Assembly: GCF_000182565.1 (NCBI RefSeq) | Contig: NW_015971557.1 | Location: 320,853 to 341,434, forward strand | DNA from: Spizellomyces punctatus DAOM BR117 | Taxonomy: Eukaryota; Chytridiomycota; Chytridiomycetes; Spizellomycetales; Spizellomycetaceae | Direction of reading: 5' to 3' | Length of the DNA: 20,582 bases | Shown: positions 6,321 to 14,601 of the stretch, piece by piece | Position numbering within the stretch: the first letter of the stretch is position 1 | How the letters are laid out: every line of letters begins with the position of its first letter | Program-made: the position numbers and the translations under genes | Notes under the pieces: generated by a model | Databases searched by the model: none | Seen by the model: only the letters and a program-made list of their open reading frames with translations | Told to the model about the DNA's origin: nothing

Positions 6321-9300
6321 ATGATGCCGGTCGAACGCTCACCAACGCGAGGCCGCTCACCTGTGATCCAGACTCGTAGTCAGGGTCCTGCGGAGGACGT
6401 CGAAGTCCCTCCCGCAACACGCCCAAGGCGTTCAGGGACCACTTCCGTCGAACCGGAAGCCCCTAACTTGGCCACGATGGCCTCTGAAGTGGCAGCGTTA
6501 AAAGAAGACATTGCCCGCTCGACTGCTGCAACGCAGTTGGCAACTCAAAACCTTACGGAACAGCTTCATAGGCTTTCCGAACGTCAGACAGCGGCGGATG
6601 AGCGCCTCGCACGAGCCTTAGAAGCCCTAGCGCATCGCCCGCTGCCTGGACAACCTCCCATAGCACGAGCTACAAGAGAACGGTCCGCAACCCCGTGGGA
6701 AACGGCGGACACACCAAGGGAGCGTACCGAACCAAGTTTTTCAGGTGCGGTGCCTCCAATCCAAGTGCCAGCGGCCCCGTGGGCCAGCGACACCAAGGTC
6801 GATTCCTTGAAAGCAAAGGACGTACCCGAGTTTACGGGCAGAAGAAACCAAGACGTTGAAGAATGGCTTAACAAAGTCCAACTTCTTCAAAACGTTAGCG
6901 CAACGTCGGATGCCAGGATGGTACAGCTCCTACCAGCCATGATAGCCAAGAAAACCCCTGCTGACGCTTGGTTTTACACTCTGGAAGCCCAGGAAACTCG
7001 CTCGTGGACCTGGAAAAGGTGGAAAGAGGAACTGCTTCGAGAGTTCCGAGATCCCCTAACCGAGTCCAAGCGCAAAACCGAATATGTGCGCTGCCATGCG
7101 AACCCCAAAGAATTTCGCAGCTTTCTCGCGTTCATCGACCACAAAACTCATCTCCGGCGCCTCGCTTATGGCGACCGGGCAAACATAGAATGTCCCGCTG
7201 ACCAGCATTTCGACCTAATAGTCGAACAATTGCCCAGCGACATCCAAATCATGGTCAAATCCTGTAACGTCACGAACCTGACCAAATTAAAAGACTTCCT
7301 GCGCCTTTATTTCGGCTCTGATGACACCAGAAAACGAGACCCTTGCTACAGCGGTGCTGCAGAAGCTCAGAAGAAGTCACAAAAGACCGGAACCGACAAA
7401 GGCCCTAAGCAGACGGCTCTGCATAAAACCGGAAACCCCGAAAAGGGTCGCGATGGTCCTCAGAAGATGGTTCCGGACCCCAACAAGGAACCACCGGCAC
7501 CCTGCAAATTCTGTCAGAAAAAGCATTGGAATGTTTTCTGCTGGCAGAACCCGAACCGAAAAGATCCTGAAGATGGAAAGAAAGGACCATATGGAGCACC
7601 CATGCCCTCAGGTTGGAAACCCAAACAGGAATCGAAGAAGGCGTACATAGTGGAGCTGGACTCGACGTCCGCTACCACCGAGACTCTTTTTTCGGCTTCG
7701 GAACTGGAAAGAACGGAAGCCGCTAATCAAGGATTCCACACCATCGGGTTCTTTCATTCACCCAAGCACTCGGAATCAACAATTTTGATGACCGCACCTC
7801 TTTCCAAGGTCACGGTGACCAAGGAAGAGGACCCCCGCACGCCCACGCAGGGCTGGGACCGAGTCTGGGACAACATAGCCATCATCTGGGGCACCCCGCA
7901 AGTGGCTCTGATGATGGGCAACAACCCCCGCGCGCTCAGCTTCTTCGCCAAAGAACCGAAGCGAGGCGCCGGGCACCTCGGGAACGACCCCTACGCAGTC
8001 GCGTGGAGTTCCCACCACCTCTACATCGCTGCCGCAGCCGAAGCTGACAAGGATCGAATCCTGCGAAAGGTCCGAGAAGATGGTACCCCTCGTTTGATTC
8101 TCCTTGCCTGGATAAAGCTCGACGAGCACGAGAAATTCTTGATGTGGAGCTCTGAAGATCCTGTTATCTTTGATGCGTACGCCAACCTGCAACTGGTGGC
8201 ATTTCTCCTGACAGGCAATATCGTTCGCTCAGACTATTATTATCGTCGCGGAAACCCCAAATTTCGGCACGTTAAAGACCATCCACGTCTCCAAAGACAC
8301 GAAGAGAGCGAACGGACGCGTATAGTCATGCTGGCTATCGAACAAGTTGCTCGCCAGAATAAAACAACAAAACCACAAAACGACAAAACTAGAGAACACT
8401 TTGAGAGTGTGATCAAGGCTACGGAAGCAACAATTAACGACATCGCGCCCCATTTCGAGATCGCGGTGCCTTCTATCAACGCCTTCTACTCAGTAGATTT
8501 AGGCGATGTACTCAAAAGCCAGACTAAGACCCAAACGCAGCCTTGCTGGACGCTAGCCGTCATCGCGCAGCTCTGGGCACCTGTGGTACTAGACACAGGG
8601 GCCTGCGAGTCTCTGATTTCCGACACGTACCAAGGCCTTCTGTTCTCCGAAACCGATTTGCAGGATGCGGAAACGATGGCTTTCAACGGCATTGGTGGAC
8701 GTATCTCATCTACCAAGACAGTATGCCTCGAAACTTCCCTCAGAGGCCGCGGCGGAGAATACCTGACTTTCCGCGCCTACTTTCGGGTCATCGCGTACGG
8801 GAAACCTCTCATCATCCTAGCCAACGACGTTTTGGGACATTTGAAACTCCAAACCTTGGTTCAGGAACCCCCGTTACCCAGTTTCGCGGTGACGCTCAAG
8901 AATCCAGACATCCTTATCCCCTGCTCCATAACGGATGAGCTGGATACCGATCACATGCGCGGCACGCCATACAAAACCAAGCAGGGTGAATTCATGAAGG
9001 ATGTGTCAATGCCACGGCTGACCAAAGCCAAAGCTCAGAAGTCTAGATTAACCATGTTAATCACGGGACAGACGCGCGTGGCAGCCCAAACTTTCCTCAT
9101 CGAAAACCCTCTTGATGCCACCGCAGCTAGCACAACGGCCCCGTTAGGCCTCAAACTGTCCACCGCGACCCATAATTCGGTCGCGGACCCCGAAGAGAAC
9201 ATTTCCGAAGAAGAATGGCAGACACTTCGGAACAAATGGAACCTCAACTCTACAGAGAAGGCTCCAGGGGCCTTCGAAGCCCAATTAAAAGACGCGGAAC

Positions 9301-12300
9301 GTTTCCACGTCGATCTCAAACGACCCAAACCCGTGGTCTGGGCCCTAATCAACATTCTACGACACTTCCATCAAGCCTTCAGCTATGAGGGTCATCTCAT
9401 AGGGAACTACACCAAGATTCCTTATGCGCCTCGATTTATCTCGGCTCCGCCACCCCTTTCGAGGCCACGGTCGTACTCTCCGTTGGAGCGGACAGCCCTC
9501 GAGACGGAGCGAGACACCATGATGGGGCTTCAGAGGTGGAAACGAACCACCGAAGTAACCTTCGCCAGCGATCCTGTTATTATTCGCTACGCAGACAAAC
9601 CCCCGCGGGTAGCCTTCGACTATCGCCGAGCCAACGACTGCATGGCCTGGGATCCATATCCCTTTCCCATCATGCTCGACATCCTGAACTGGATCGTTGC
9701 AGTCCCATTCCGATACATATCGGGAGGTGACGCAAACAAAGGATTCTACCAAATCGCCATCACCGATGCGTCGGTACGCAAATGGCTCGCGCTCAGACTC
9801 CATGACGGCATCTACGAACCACTCTTTATGCCCTTCGGACCCAAGACTGCCCCCTCGCACTTCTGTCGGGTGATGGACGACACCTTGGGTCCCTCCAAAT
9901 GGCGAAATATCAACAACTTCGTCGACGATATCCATACACGAGCGGAGACAGCCGCGGAAGCCCTAGATGCCATCGCGGACTGGCTCGACCGCTTTTCCAG
10001 GGCCAAACTCACCCTAAGGCTCGACAAGTGTCAATGGCTCTTTCACCAGCTCACGGCCCTCGGTTTCGTTGCCTCCTCTCAGGGTCTCGCTACCGATCCA
10101 GACAAGGTCGCAACCATAGTCGATTGGCCACAACCCAAATTCATAGGTGACCTATGGTCATTCGTGGGTCTCCTAGGGTTCTACGCCCAATTCATTTCTC
10201 GCTACGCGGAACTCGTCCGACCCCTGCAAGACGCTATCCAAGAGGGCGTTCGCGAATACCGAGACCTTAAAAAGGGTCGCGCTGACCCGAAGAAAGGCGC
10301 TGAAAAGCTCAATTCACCATCCATGCTCGACACGGCGGTGGCCCCTACAATCACAGCCACCGGAGCCCGATTTGAGGTTTCGCAACATCCGAAATCTAGC
10401 TCCTCAGACCTACCGGCGGTCAATCTACGCCAATCATCGCTGGCGGACTTACCCATTGACCCCTTTTGTGTCGGACGCCTTGCTCGCAAGCGCCCCGACC
10501 AAGGTCTGCGCAGATTTATCGCGAAGCGTGAAGTTTCATGGACCGATTCCCGAAACTCTGCCTTCGCAGCCGCCAAGCAGGCTCTGACAACAGCTCCAGT
10601 GCTCGCGGCACCCAGAAAAGGGTTCCCCTACACCCTTCACAGTGACGCTTCCTACACAGCGTTTAATGTCACGCTCGAACAGTTACAGCCGGATGCTTCT
10701 AAACGCCCGCTGTGCTACCATTCCCGAGGCACCACCACCTCGGAAAAGAAGGCCCCCCCCGTCGAACTCGAGGCCGGATGCCTCATTTGGGGCCTCGGAA
10801 AACTCCGCCCATACCTCGAAGGCCTGCCTTTCACGGTCATTACTGATCACCGAGCTCTTTTGTGGCTCGCTAAATACAAAGGCGAGAACCGTAAGCTTCT
10901 CCGCTGGGCCCTCGATCTTAGTTACTGGTCCGAATGGATGACAATCGTTCACAAACCAGGACGTTTTCACATTGTCGCTGATACACTTTCACGGCTACTA
11001 GGAGCGGAAACCCTACTCTGCTCCACCGCGACCCAAATATGGGTGTCGAAACGCGGAAGACGACGGCTGCGCACCACACCAGCTGCTCTCGCACCTTCCT
11101 CGACACTGGCAGATGCCGTCTTTCGTCTGGCCTTACAGCCTGCACTCATTGCCGCCATCCGCGCTGGCCTCACCGGCCAGCTCCACCCCATAGCCCAACA
11201 GGCCCGCACGCTCCTATGGGAGACCAGCCCCGACACGTACACTACCGCCGACACGCGCTTTCTTCAGGACTGGCAACGTGCAGATAACCTGCTGTGGCAC
11301 CGTTTTTCAGTCTCCGAAGACCTTTGGCGCCTTTACGTGCCCCCTGCTTGCACCCCTGAGGTGCGCAAGCTTTTTCACGAGGGGGGAGGACACTTCGGAT
11401 TCGAAAGAACCTACGCTAGAGCTGCAGCGCAAGTCTGGTGGCCGAAAATGGCACAAGATTTCAGAAAACACTGCGCAGGATGTGAAACCTGTCAACGCTC
11501 AAAAAGGGTACCGCAACTGATTCCGGGGTTGCTGAAACCCATACCACCAGCTCCGGGACGCTGGACAGTCATCACGACTGACTTCGTAACCAAGCTCCCA
11601 CTTACTTCCAGAGGGTACGACGCCTTTTGGTTAATAGCATGTAAATGCTCAAAGAGGATCCACGTATGGCCCCTCAAGAGCACTGCGACAGCTATTCAGG
11701 TCGCGGAACTCTTTATAGAGCGCTACGTCCCATTGCACGGCATCCCGGAGACCATTATCTCGGACCGCGACTCCAAATTTACGAGTCGATTTTGGCAGGA
11801 GGTCTGCAAAAACCTAAAGATTAATCAAGAGCTCACCACAGCCTACCACCCTCAAGGTGATGGACAATCAGAAAGAGACAACGCAACGGTCTTGCAGGTC
11901 CTTACCACAATGGTCAACACCCGATTAGACGACTGGGACACCTTTCTTCCGGTTGCGGAATTCATTATCAACGATACGGTACACGAGGCGACAAAAATGA
12001 CGCGATTCAGAATGGACCTAGGCTATGAGCCCCACAATCCACTGGCGGACATCGTCGAAAGGCCGTCAGAAACCAGAAATGCAGATGCGGAGGAGCTCTG
12101 TAAACACCTCGGCGACCTAAACATCCTTATCCGAGATCTGATGATCGAAGCCCAGGATTCGCAGAAAAGATATTACGATTTATCGCGACGACATTTGGAG
12201 TTCCGGAGAGGAGATAAGGTGCTTCTGAGCACGAAAAACCTAGCAGGGTATGAGTCCAAGATCGCTCCGAAATGGCTGGGACCAGTCACGGTGACCGACT

Positions 12301-13799
12301 GTAACCCTCTCCGCGACAACTACGAGTTAAAACTGCCAGACAAGATGAGACGACTTCATCCATGGTTTCACATATCGAAATTACGTCCGTACCAGAAGCC
12401 TGTCGACGCCGAAACTGAGGAAAAGGTCGCGGAAGCACAAGCGGAGGATTCCGACGCTTCAGATGGCGAGTTTGAAGTGGAAGCGATAGTAGACCATCGA
12501 ACCAGGCGCGGAAAACGTCAATTTCGAATACGTTGGTCCGGATACCCACCCCATGAGGATACCTGGGAACCAGAGGAAGCCCTAACAGAGGCTTCCGAAG
12601 CCTTAGAAGAGTACTGGAGATCCAGAGCTCCCACTAGCGCGCTAGTAGAGGACTCTTTGGTAGTCAGCCTTGCAGGCGACGCCCCGGAAGATACGGCTTA
12701 TGCTTCCGACCACCAATGCTTCGCGGTTTATCCGGACGATAGCTCACGTGATAATCACGCCCTCTCACCAGAAAGAAAACCAGTTTCGCGTGGCTTACCT
12801 CACCAGTCGAGAACGCCACACCAAGCCTCCCGATCACGCTTACGCGCGTCCGAGCTGTCAAAATCAGCCGGCGACGACCTTAAAAGGACGCCCCTGCACG
12901 CTCCCCCTCTTTTTTCTTCTTCAACCGCCCACGACCTACTTCCCTTACACACTCACTCTGCTTCGCAAACCCCTTCTATCGACACCGAAACTAAAACTTC
13001 CATTTCTAACACAATGAACACCGATCTCAGAGGACAAGCAGGAGTGAGCGTACCCTCCACGTACATGTCCGGCTACCCTTGGGAGGAAGACTCGGGCGAC
13101 TTCGAGGCCGAGGGCGTGCTGGATCGCCTTGGGGTTGCGATCGCTACCTGGGTTCACTCCTGGGTTCATCAGCTTCGGACCAACCCCAACGCGCCGCTGC
13201 AGACTCCAGGGCATGAGTTTTGGCTGGGAGTCGACGCTCCGAAACCTTACGCGGTGGGCCAGCCCCTCACAAACCACATCGCGGACCCCTACAGCAAGGC
13301 CACCGATGGTGGTGAAGCAGCGGTCGGAATAGTTGCTGACGCGAAAAAACCCGGAAAAAGAGGGCGCCCAGCTCCGTGCGCCGCTTGGCTCGACCGCGGG
13401 GTTCCCCAACACGAGGCGGGAAGCCGAAAAACGGCTCCGTTCACCGATTGGCCGAACGACGACGCCCACGAGTTTGCGTCCGCCGTCATTGAAGCAGCTA
13501 GGACGGTGCTCCTAAGGACGGCGAACGCAGCGGAAGCCTCTGCAAGGCTCACCAGACCCCGACATCACGAGCACGCGGAGTACCATTTCCGCGCGACAAA
13601 CCTGAAAAGGGCCGCGGAGACCTTTACGGCCCTCTACGTAACCAGAACTGGCCCCGACGTGACCCCGGGTACCATCGTTCGTACCGCAACAGATCAAATC
13701 TGGTTTTGTTGCAACGTCGGTGGCCGTGCCAGTATCATCTGGGTCGTGAACCAAGATGCAGATGAAGCGGACCCCACAGATCCGGTACCGACCTGGTAA
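6321..13799 (+). CDS. Gag-Pol polyprotein of a Ty3/Gypsy chromovirus (2492 aa)
   Basis: The start is the first ATG (6321) of a frame that is open further upstream. Visible parts, in residue order: gag matrix/capsid (about 165-300, TWKRWKEELLREF); a variant zinc knuckle C395-x2-C-x3-H-x4-C; an unassigned region (about 505-720); aspartic protease (D758-T-G); reverse transcriptase with FVDD (D1202, D1203); an extra segment of about 100 residues (1300-1403); RNase H (D1442, E1484, D1509); integrase HHCC zinc finger (about 1686-1725) and DDE core D1754-x60-D1815-x35-E1851; chromodomain (about 2051-2099, with the RIRWSGY and DTWEPEE signatures). A C-terminal region of about 390 residues then continues to the stop. 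Gag and pol are in one frame with no stop or shift. All catalytic residues are present, so the element may be autonomous. The chromodomain would target integration to particular chromatin. The three unassigned stretches are atypical. Confidence 0.93.
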   Translation: MMPVERSPTRGRSPVIQTRSQGPAEDVEVPPATRPRRSGTTSVEPEAPNLATMASEVAALKEDIARSTAATQLATQNLTEQLHRLSERQTAADERLARALEALAHRPLPGQPPIARATRERSATPWETADTPRERTEPSFSGAVPPIQVPAAPWASDTKVDSLKAKDVPEFTGRRNQDVEEWLNKVQLLQNVSATSDARMVQLLPAMIAKKTPADAWFYTLEAQETRSWTWKRWKEELLREFRDPLTESKRKTEYVRCHANPKEFRSFLAFIDHKTHLRRLAYGDRANIECPADQHFDLIVEQLPSDIQIMVKSCNVTNLTKLKDFLRLYFGSDDTRKRDPCYSGAAEAQKKSQKTGTDKGPKQTALHKTGNPEKGRDGPQKMVPDPNKEPPAPCKFCQKKHWNVFCWQNPNRKDPEDGKKGPYGAPMPSGWKPKQESKKAYIVELDSTSATTETLFSASELERTEAANQGFHTIGFFHSPKHSESTILMTAPLSKVTVTKEEDPRTPTQGWDRVWDNIAIIWGTPQVALMMGNNPRALSFFAKEPKRGAGHLGNDPYAVAWSSHHLYIAAAAEADKDRILRKVREDGTPRLILLAWIKLDEHEKFLMWSSEDPVIFDAYANLQLVAFLLTGNIVRSDYYYRRGNPKFRHVKDHPRLQRHEESERTRIVMLAIEQVARQNKTTKPQNDKTREHFESVIKATEATINDIAPHFEIAVPSINAFYSVDLGDVLKSQTKTQTQPCWTLAVIAQLWAPVVLDTGACESLISDTYQGLLFSETDLQDAETMAFNGIGGRISSTKTVCLETSLRGRGGEYLTFRAYFRVIAYGKPLIILANDVLGHLKLQTLVQEPPLPSFAVTLKNPDILIPCSITDELDTDHMRGTPYKTKQGEFMKDVSMPRLTKAKAQKSRLTMLITGQTRVAAQTFLIENPLDATAASTTAPLGLKLSTATHNSVADPEENISEEEWQTLRNKWNLNSTEKAPGAFEAQLKDAERFHVDLKRPKPVVWALINILRHFHQAFSYEGHLIGNYTKIPYAPRFISAPPPLSRPRSYSPLERTALETERDTMMGLQRWKRTTEVTFASDPVIIRYADKPPRVAFDYRRANDCMAWDPYPFPIMLDILNWIVAVPFRYISGGDANKGFYQIAITDASVRKWLALRLHDGIYEPLFMPFGPKTAPSHFCRVMDDTLGPSKWRNINNFVDDIHTRAETAAEALDAIADWLDRFSRAKLTLRLDKCQWLFHQLTALGFVASSQGLATDPDKVATIVDWPQPKFIGDLWSFVGLLGFYAQFISRYAELVRPLQDAIQEGVREYRDLKKGRADPKKGAEKLNSPSMLDTAVAPTITATGARFEVSQHPKSSSSDLPAVNLRQSSLADLPIDPFCVGRLARKRPDQGLRRFIAKREVSWTDSRNSAFAAAKQALTTAPVLAAPRKGFPYTLHSDASYTAFNVTLEQLQPDASKRPLCYHSRGTTTSEKKAPPVELEAGCLIWGLGKLRPYLEGLPFTVITDHRALLWLAKYKGENRKLLRWALDLSYWSEWMTIVHKPGRFHIVADTLSRLLGAETLLCSTATQIWVSKRGRRRLRTTPAALAPSSTLADAVFRLALQPALIAAIRAGLTGQLHPIAQQARTLLWETSPDTYTTADTRFLQDWQRADNLLWHRFSVSEDLWRLYVPPACTPEVRKLFHEGGGHFGFERTYARAAAQVWWPKMAQDFRKHCAGCETCQRSKRVPQLIPGLLKPIPPAPGRWTVITTDFVTKLPLTSRGYDAFWLIACKCSKRIHVWPLKSTATAIQVAELFIERYVPLHGIPETIISDRDSKFTSRFWQEVCKNLKINQELTTAYHPQGDGQSERDNATVLQVLTTMVNTRLDDWDTFLPVAEFIINDTVHEATKMTRFRMDLGYEPHNPLADIVERPSETRNADAEELCKHLGDLNILIRDLMIEAQDSQKRYYDLSRRHLEFRRGDKVLLSTKNLAGYESKIAPKWLGPVTVTDCNPLRDNYELKLPDKMRRLHPWFHISKLRPYQKPVDAETEEKVAEAQAEDSDASDGEFEVEAIVDHRTRRGKRQFRIRWSGYPPHEDTWEPEEALTEASEALEEYWRSRAPTSALVEDSLVVSLAGDAPEDTAYASDHQCFAVYPDDSSRDNHALSPERKPVSRGLPHQSRTPHQASRSRLRASELSKSAGDDLKRTPLHAPPLFSSSTAHDLLPLHTHSASQTPSIDTETKTSISNTMNTDLRGQAGVSVPSTYMSGYPWEEDSGDFEAEGVLDRLGVAIATWVHSWVHQLRTNPNAPLQTPGHEFWLGVDAPKPYAVGQPLTNHIADPYSKATDGGEAAVGIVADAKKPGKRGRPAPCAAWLDRGVPQHEAGSRKTAPFTDWPNDDAHEFASAVIEAARTVLLRTANAAEASARLTRPRHHEHAEYHFRATNLKRAAETFTALYVTRTGPDVTPGTIVRTATDQIWFCCNVGGRASIIWVVNQDADEADPTDPVPTW

Positions 13800-13846
13800 T
13801 TGACGTCCCAACACCCCCGCTCGGAGCGCCGGTGCGTTGGCTCTTC

Positions 13847-13856
13847 AAAGGGGGGA
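13847..13856 (+). other. Polypurine tract
   Basis: AAAGGGGGGA lies immediately before the TGTAACG start of the 3' LTR. This is the expected position and composition of the plus-strand primer. Confidence 0.85.
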
Positions 13857-14456
13857 TGTAACGACGAGGACGTCTTCGAGAGATCGCGAGTAAGCCCAAA
13901 TCGGACGCGGGAAGCACGAATCGCGTGACCAACTCCACCGATTGGGTTACCGCGACCGAAAAAACCGGTTCGGAGAATGGCAATTGGCGCATTAGATTTC
14001 AGCGTGCCTCGTACAACCTGTGGAGGCCCGAGCCAGTGCGGAAAAGGAAGAGATCGGTACCGCCACCAATAAATCAGTTGCGGTGCAGCGACACCCATTA
14101 GTTTAGTTTAGTTTAACAGTTTATCCAAGAATCTTGTATAAAAAGGATGTATTCAATAAAATAAGTCGGGGGCAGAAGCCGTAGCGACAAAAAATCCCCA
14201 TAACTCGCTTCTCAACTCCAATCTTAGGTTAACAGGAACCTAACAGAGCGCTTCAACGGCCTGATCACCCGTACCGAAGCCTCTAAATCCTGCTCGGTTC
14301 ACAACTAACCGACTCTCCTTGCCTCTCGCCCTCAAGTCGCTACCGACGCCCAAAGAAAGGATTTGGAGACTACGATTCCTAGTACGGACACCCACACAAC
14401 CTGCTAGGAGACCCAAGTTGTCTTTACTGTAGTCTACCAACAAAAAATCCGTTACA
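13857..14456 (+). repeat. 3' LTR (600 bp)
   Basis: It starts TGTAACG and ends CGTTACA, a perfect 7-bp terminal inverted repeat. It carries the same TATA (14137-14146) and AATAAA (14155-14160) elements as the 5' LTR, with six mismatches overall. The sequence right after it does not continue the RING gene that is broken by the 5' LTR. Confidence 0.95.
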
Positions 14457-14587
14457 AATGCCACCAGTTGCAGGTTGGCGTAATTCATGTGGTGTTGAAC
14501 AATTACAGCTATTTCATCCATTGCTACCAGATCAGAGTCCACCCAGAAGACATCCCCAAGACAGCCGTCTTCTCGGACTTTTCGCAG
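14456..14587 (-). repeat. Fragment with two patches matching the inside of the Gypsy gag-pol, inverted
   Basis: On the minus strand, 14587-14565 matches 8061-8083 at 21 of 23 bases, and 14482-14456 matches 8178-8204 at all 27 bases (the last base, 14456, is also the final base of the LTR). Both patches are in the same reading frame and encode LRKVREDG and YANLQLVAF in each place. The 82 bp between them (94 bp in the element) do not align convincingly. The match runs opposite to the element. It looks like a remnant of a related element or of a shared captured sequence. Confidence 0.6.
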
Positions 14588-14601
14588 GAGTGCCATTTCC
14601 A

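Larger units (their letters stand above)
5566..14456 (+). mobile_element. Full-length Ty3/Gypsy LTR retrotransposon with chromodomain (chromovirus)
   Basis: The element is 8891 bp long: 600-bp LTRs at both ends, a primer-binding-site candidate directly after the 5' LTR, one uninterrupted gag-pol frame (6321-13799), a polypurine tract directly before the 3' LTR and an integrase with a C-terminal chromodomain. The pol order PR-RT-RH-IN identifies Ty3/Gypsy, and the chromodomain places it with chromoviruses. The LTRs are about 99% identical (six mismatches), which implies a fairly recent insertion. The 5 bp before it (GTGTT, 5561-5565) and after it (AATGC, 14457-14461) do not match, so there is no target-site duplication. 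Its 5' end sits inside the RING gene. Confidence 0.95.

Noticed and set aside
9357-9935. 192-residue minus-strand open frame opposite the reverse transcriptase
   Set aside because: Antisense shadow of the Gypsy pol frame, with no domain and no independent support.
12945-13469. 174-residue minus-strand open frame opposite the C-terminal Gag-Pol extension
   Set aside because: Arises from the G+C-rich codon pattern of the sense strand; composition is biased and no motif is seen.
13694-14098. Minus-strand open frames through the 3' LTR, also present in the 5' LTR
   Set aside because: Identical in both LTRs because the LTRs are identical; they lie in U3 regulatory sequence with no protein signature.
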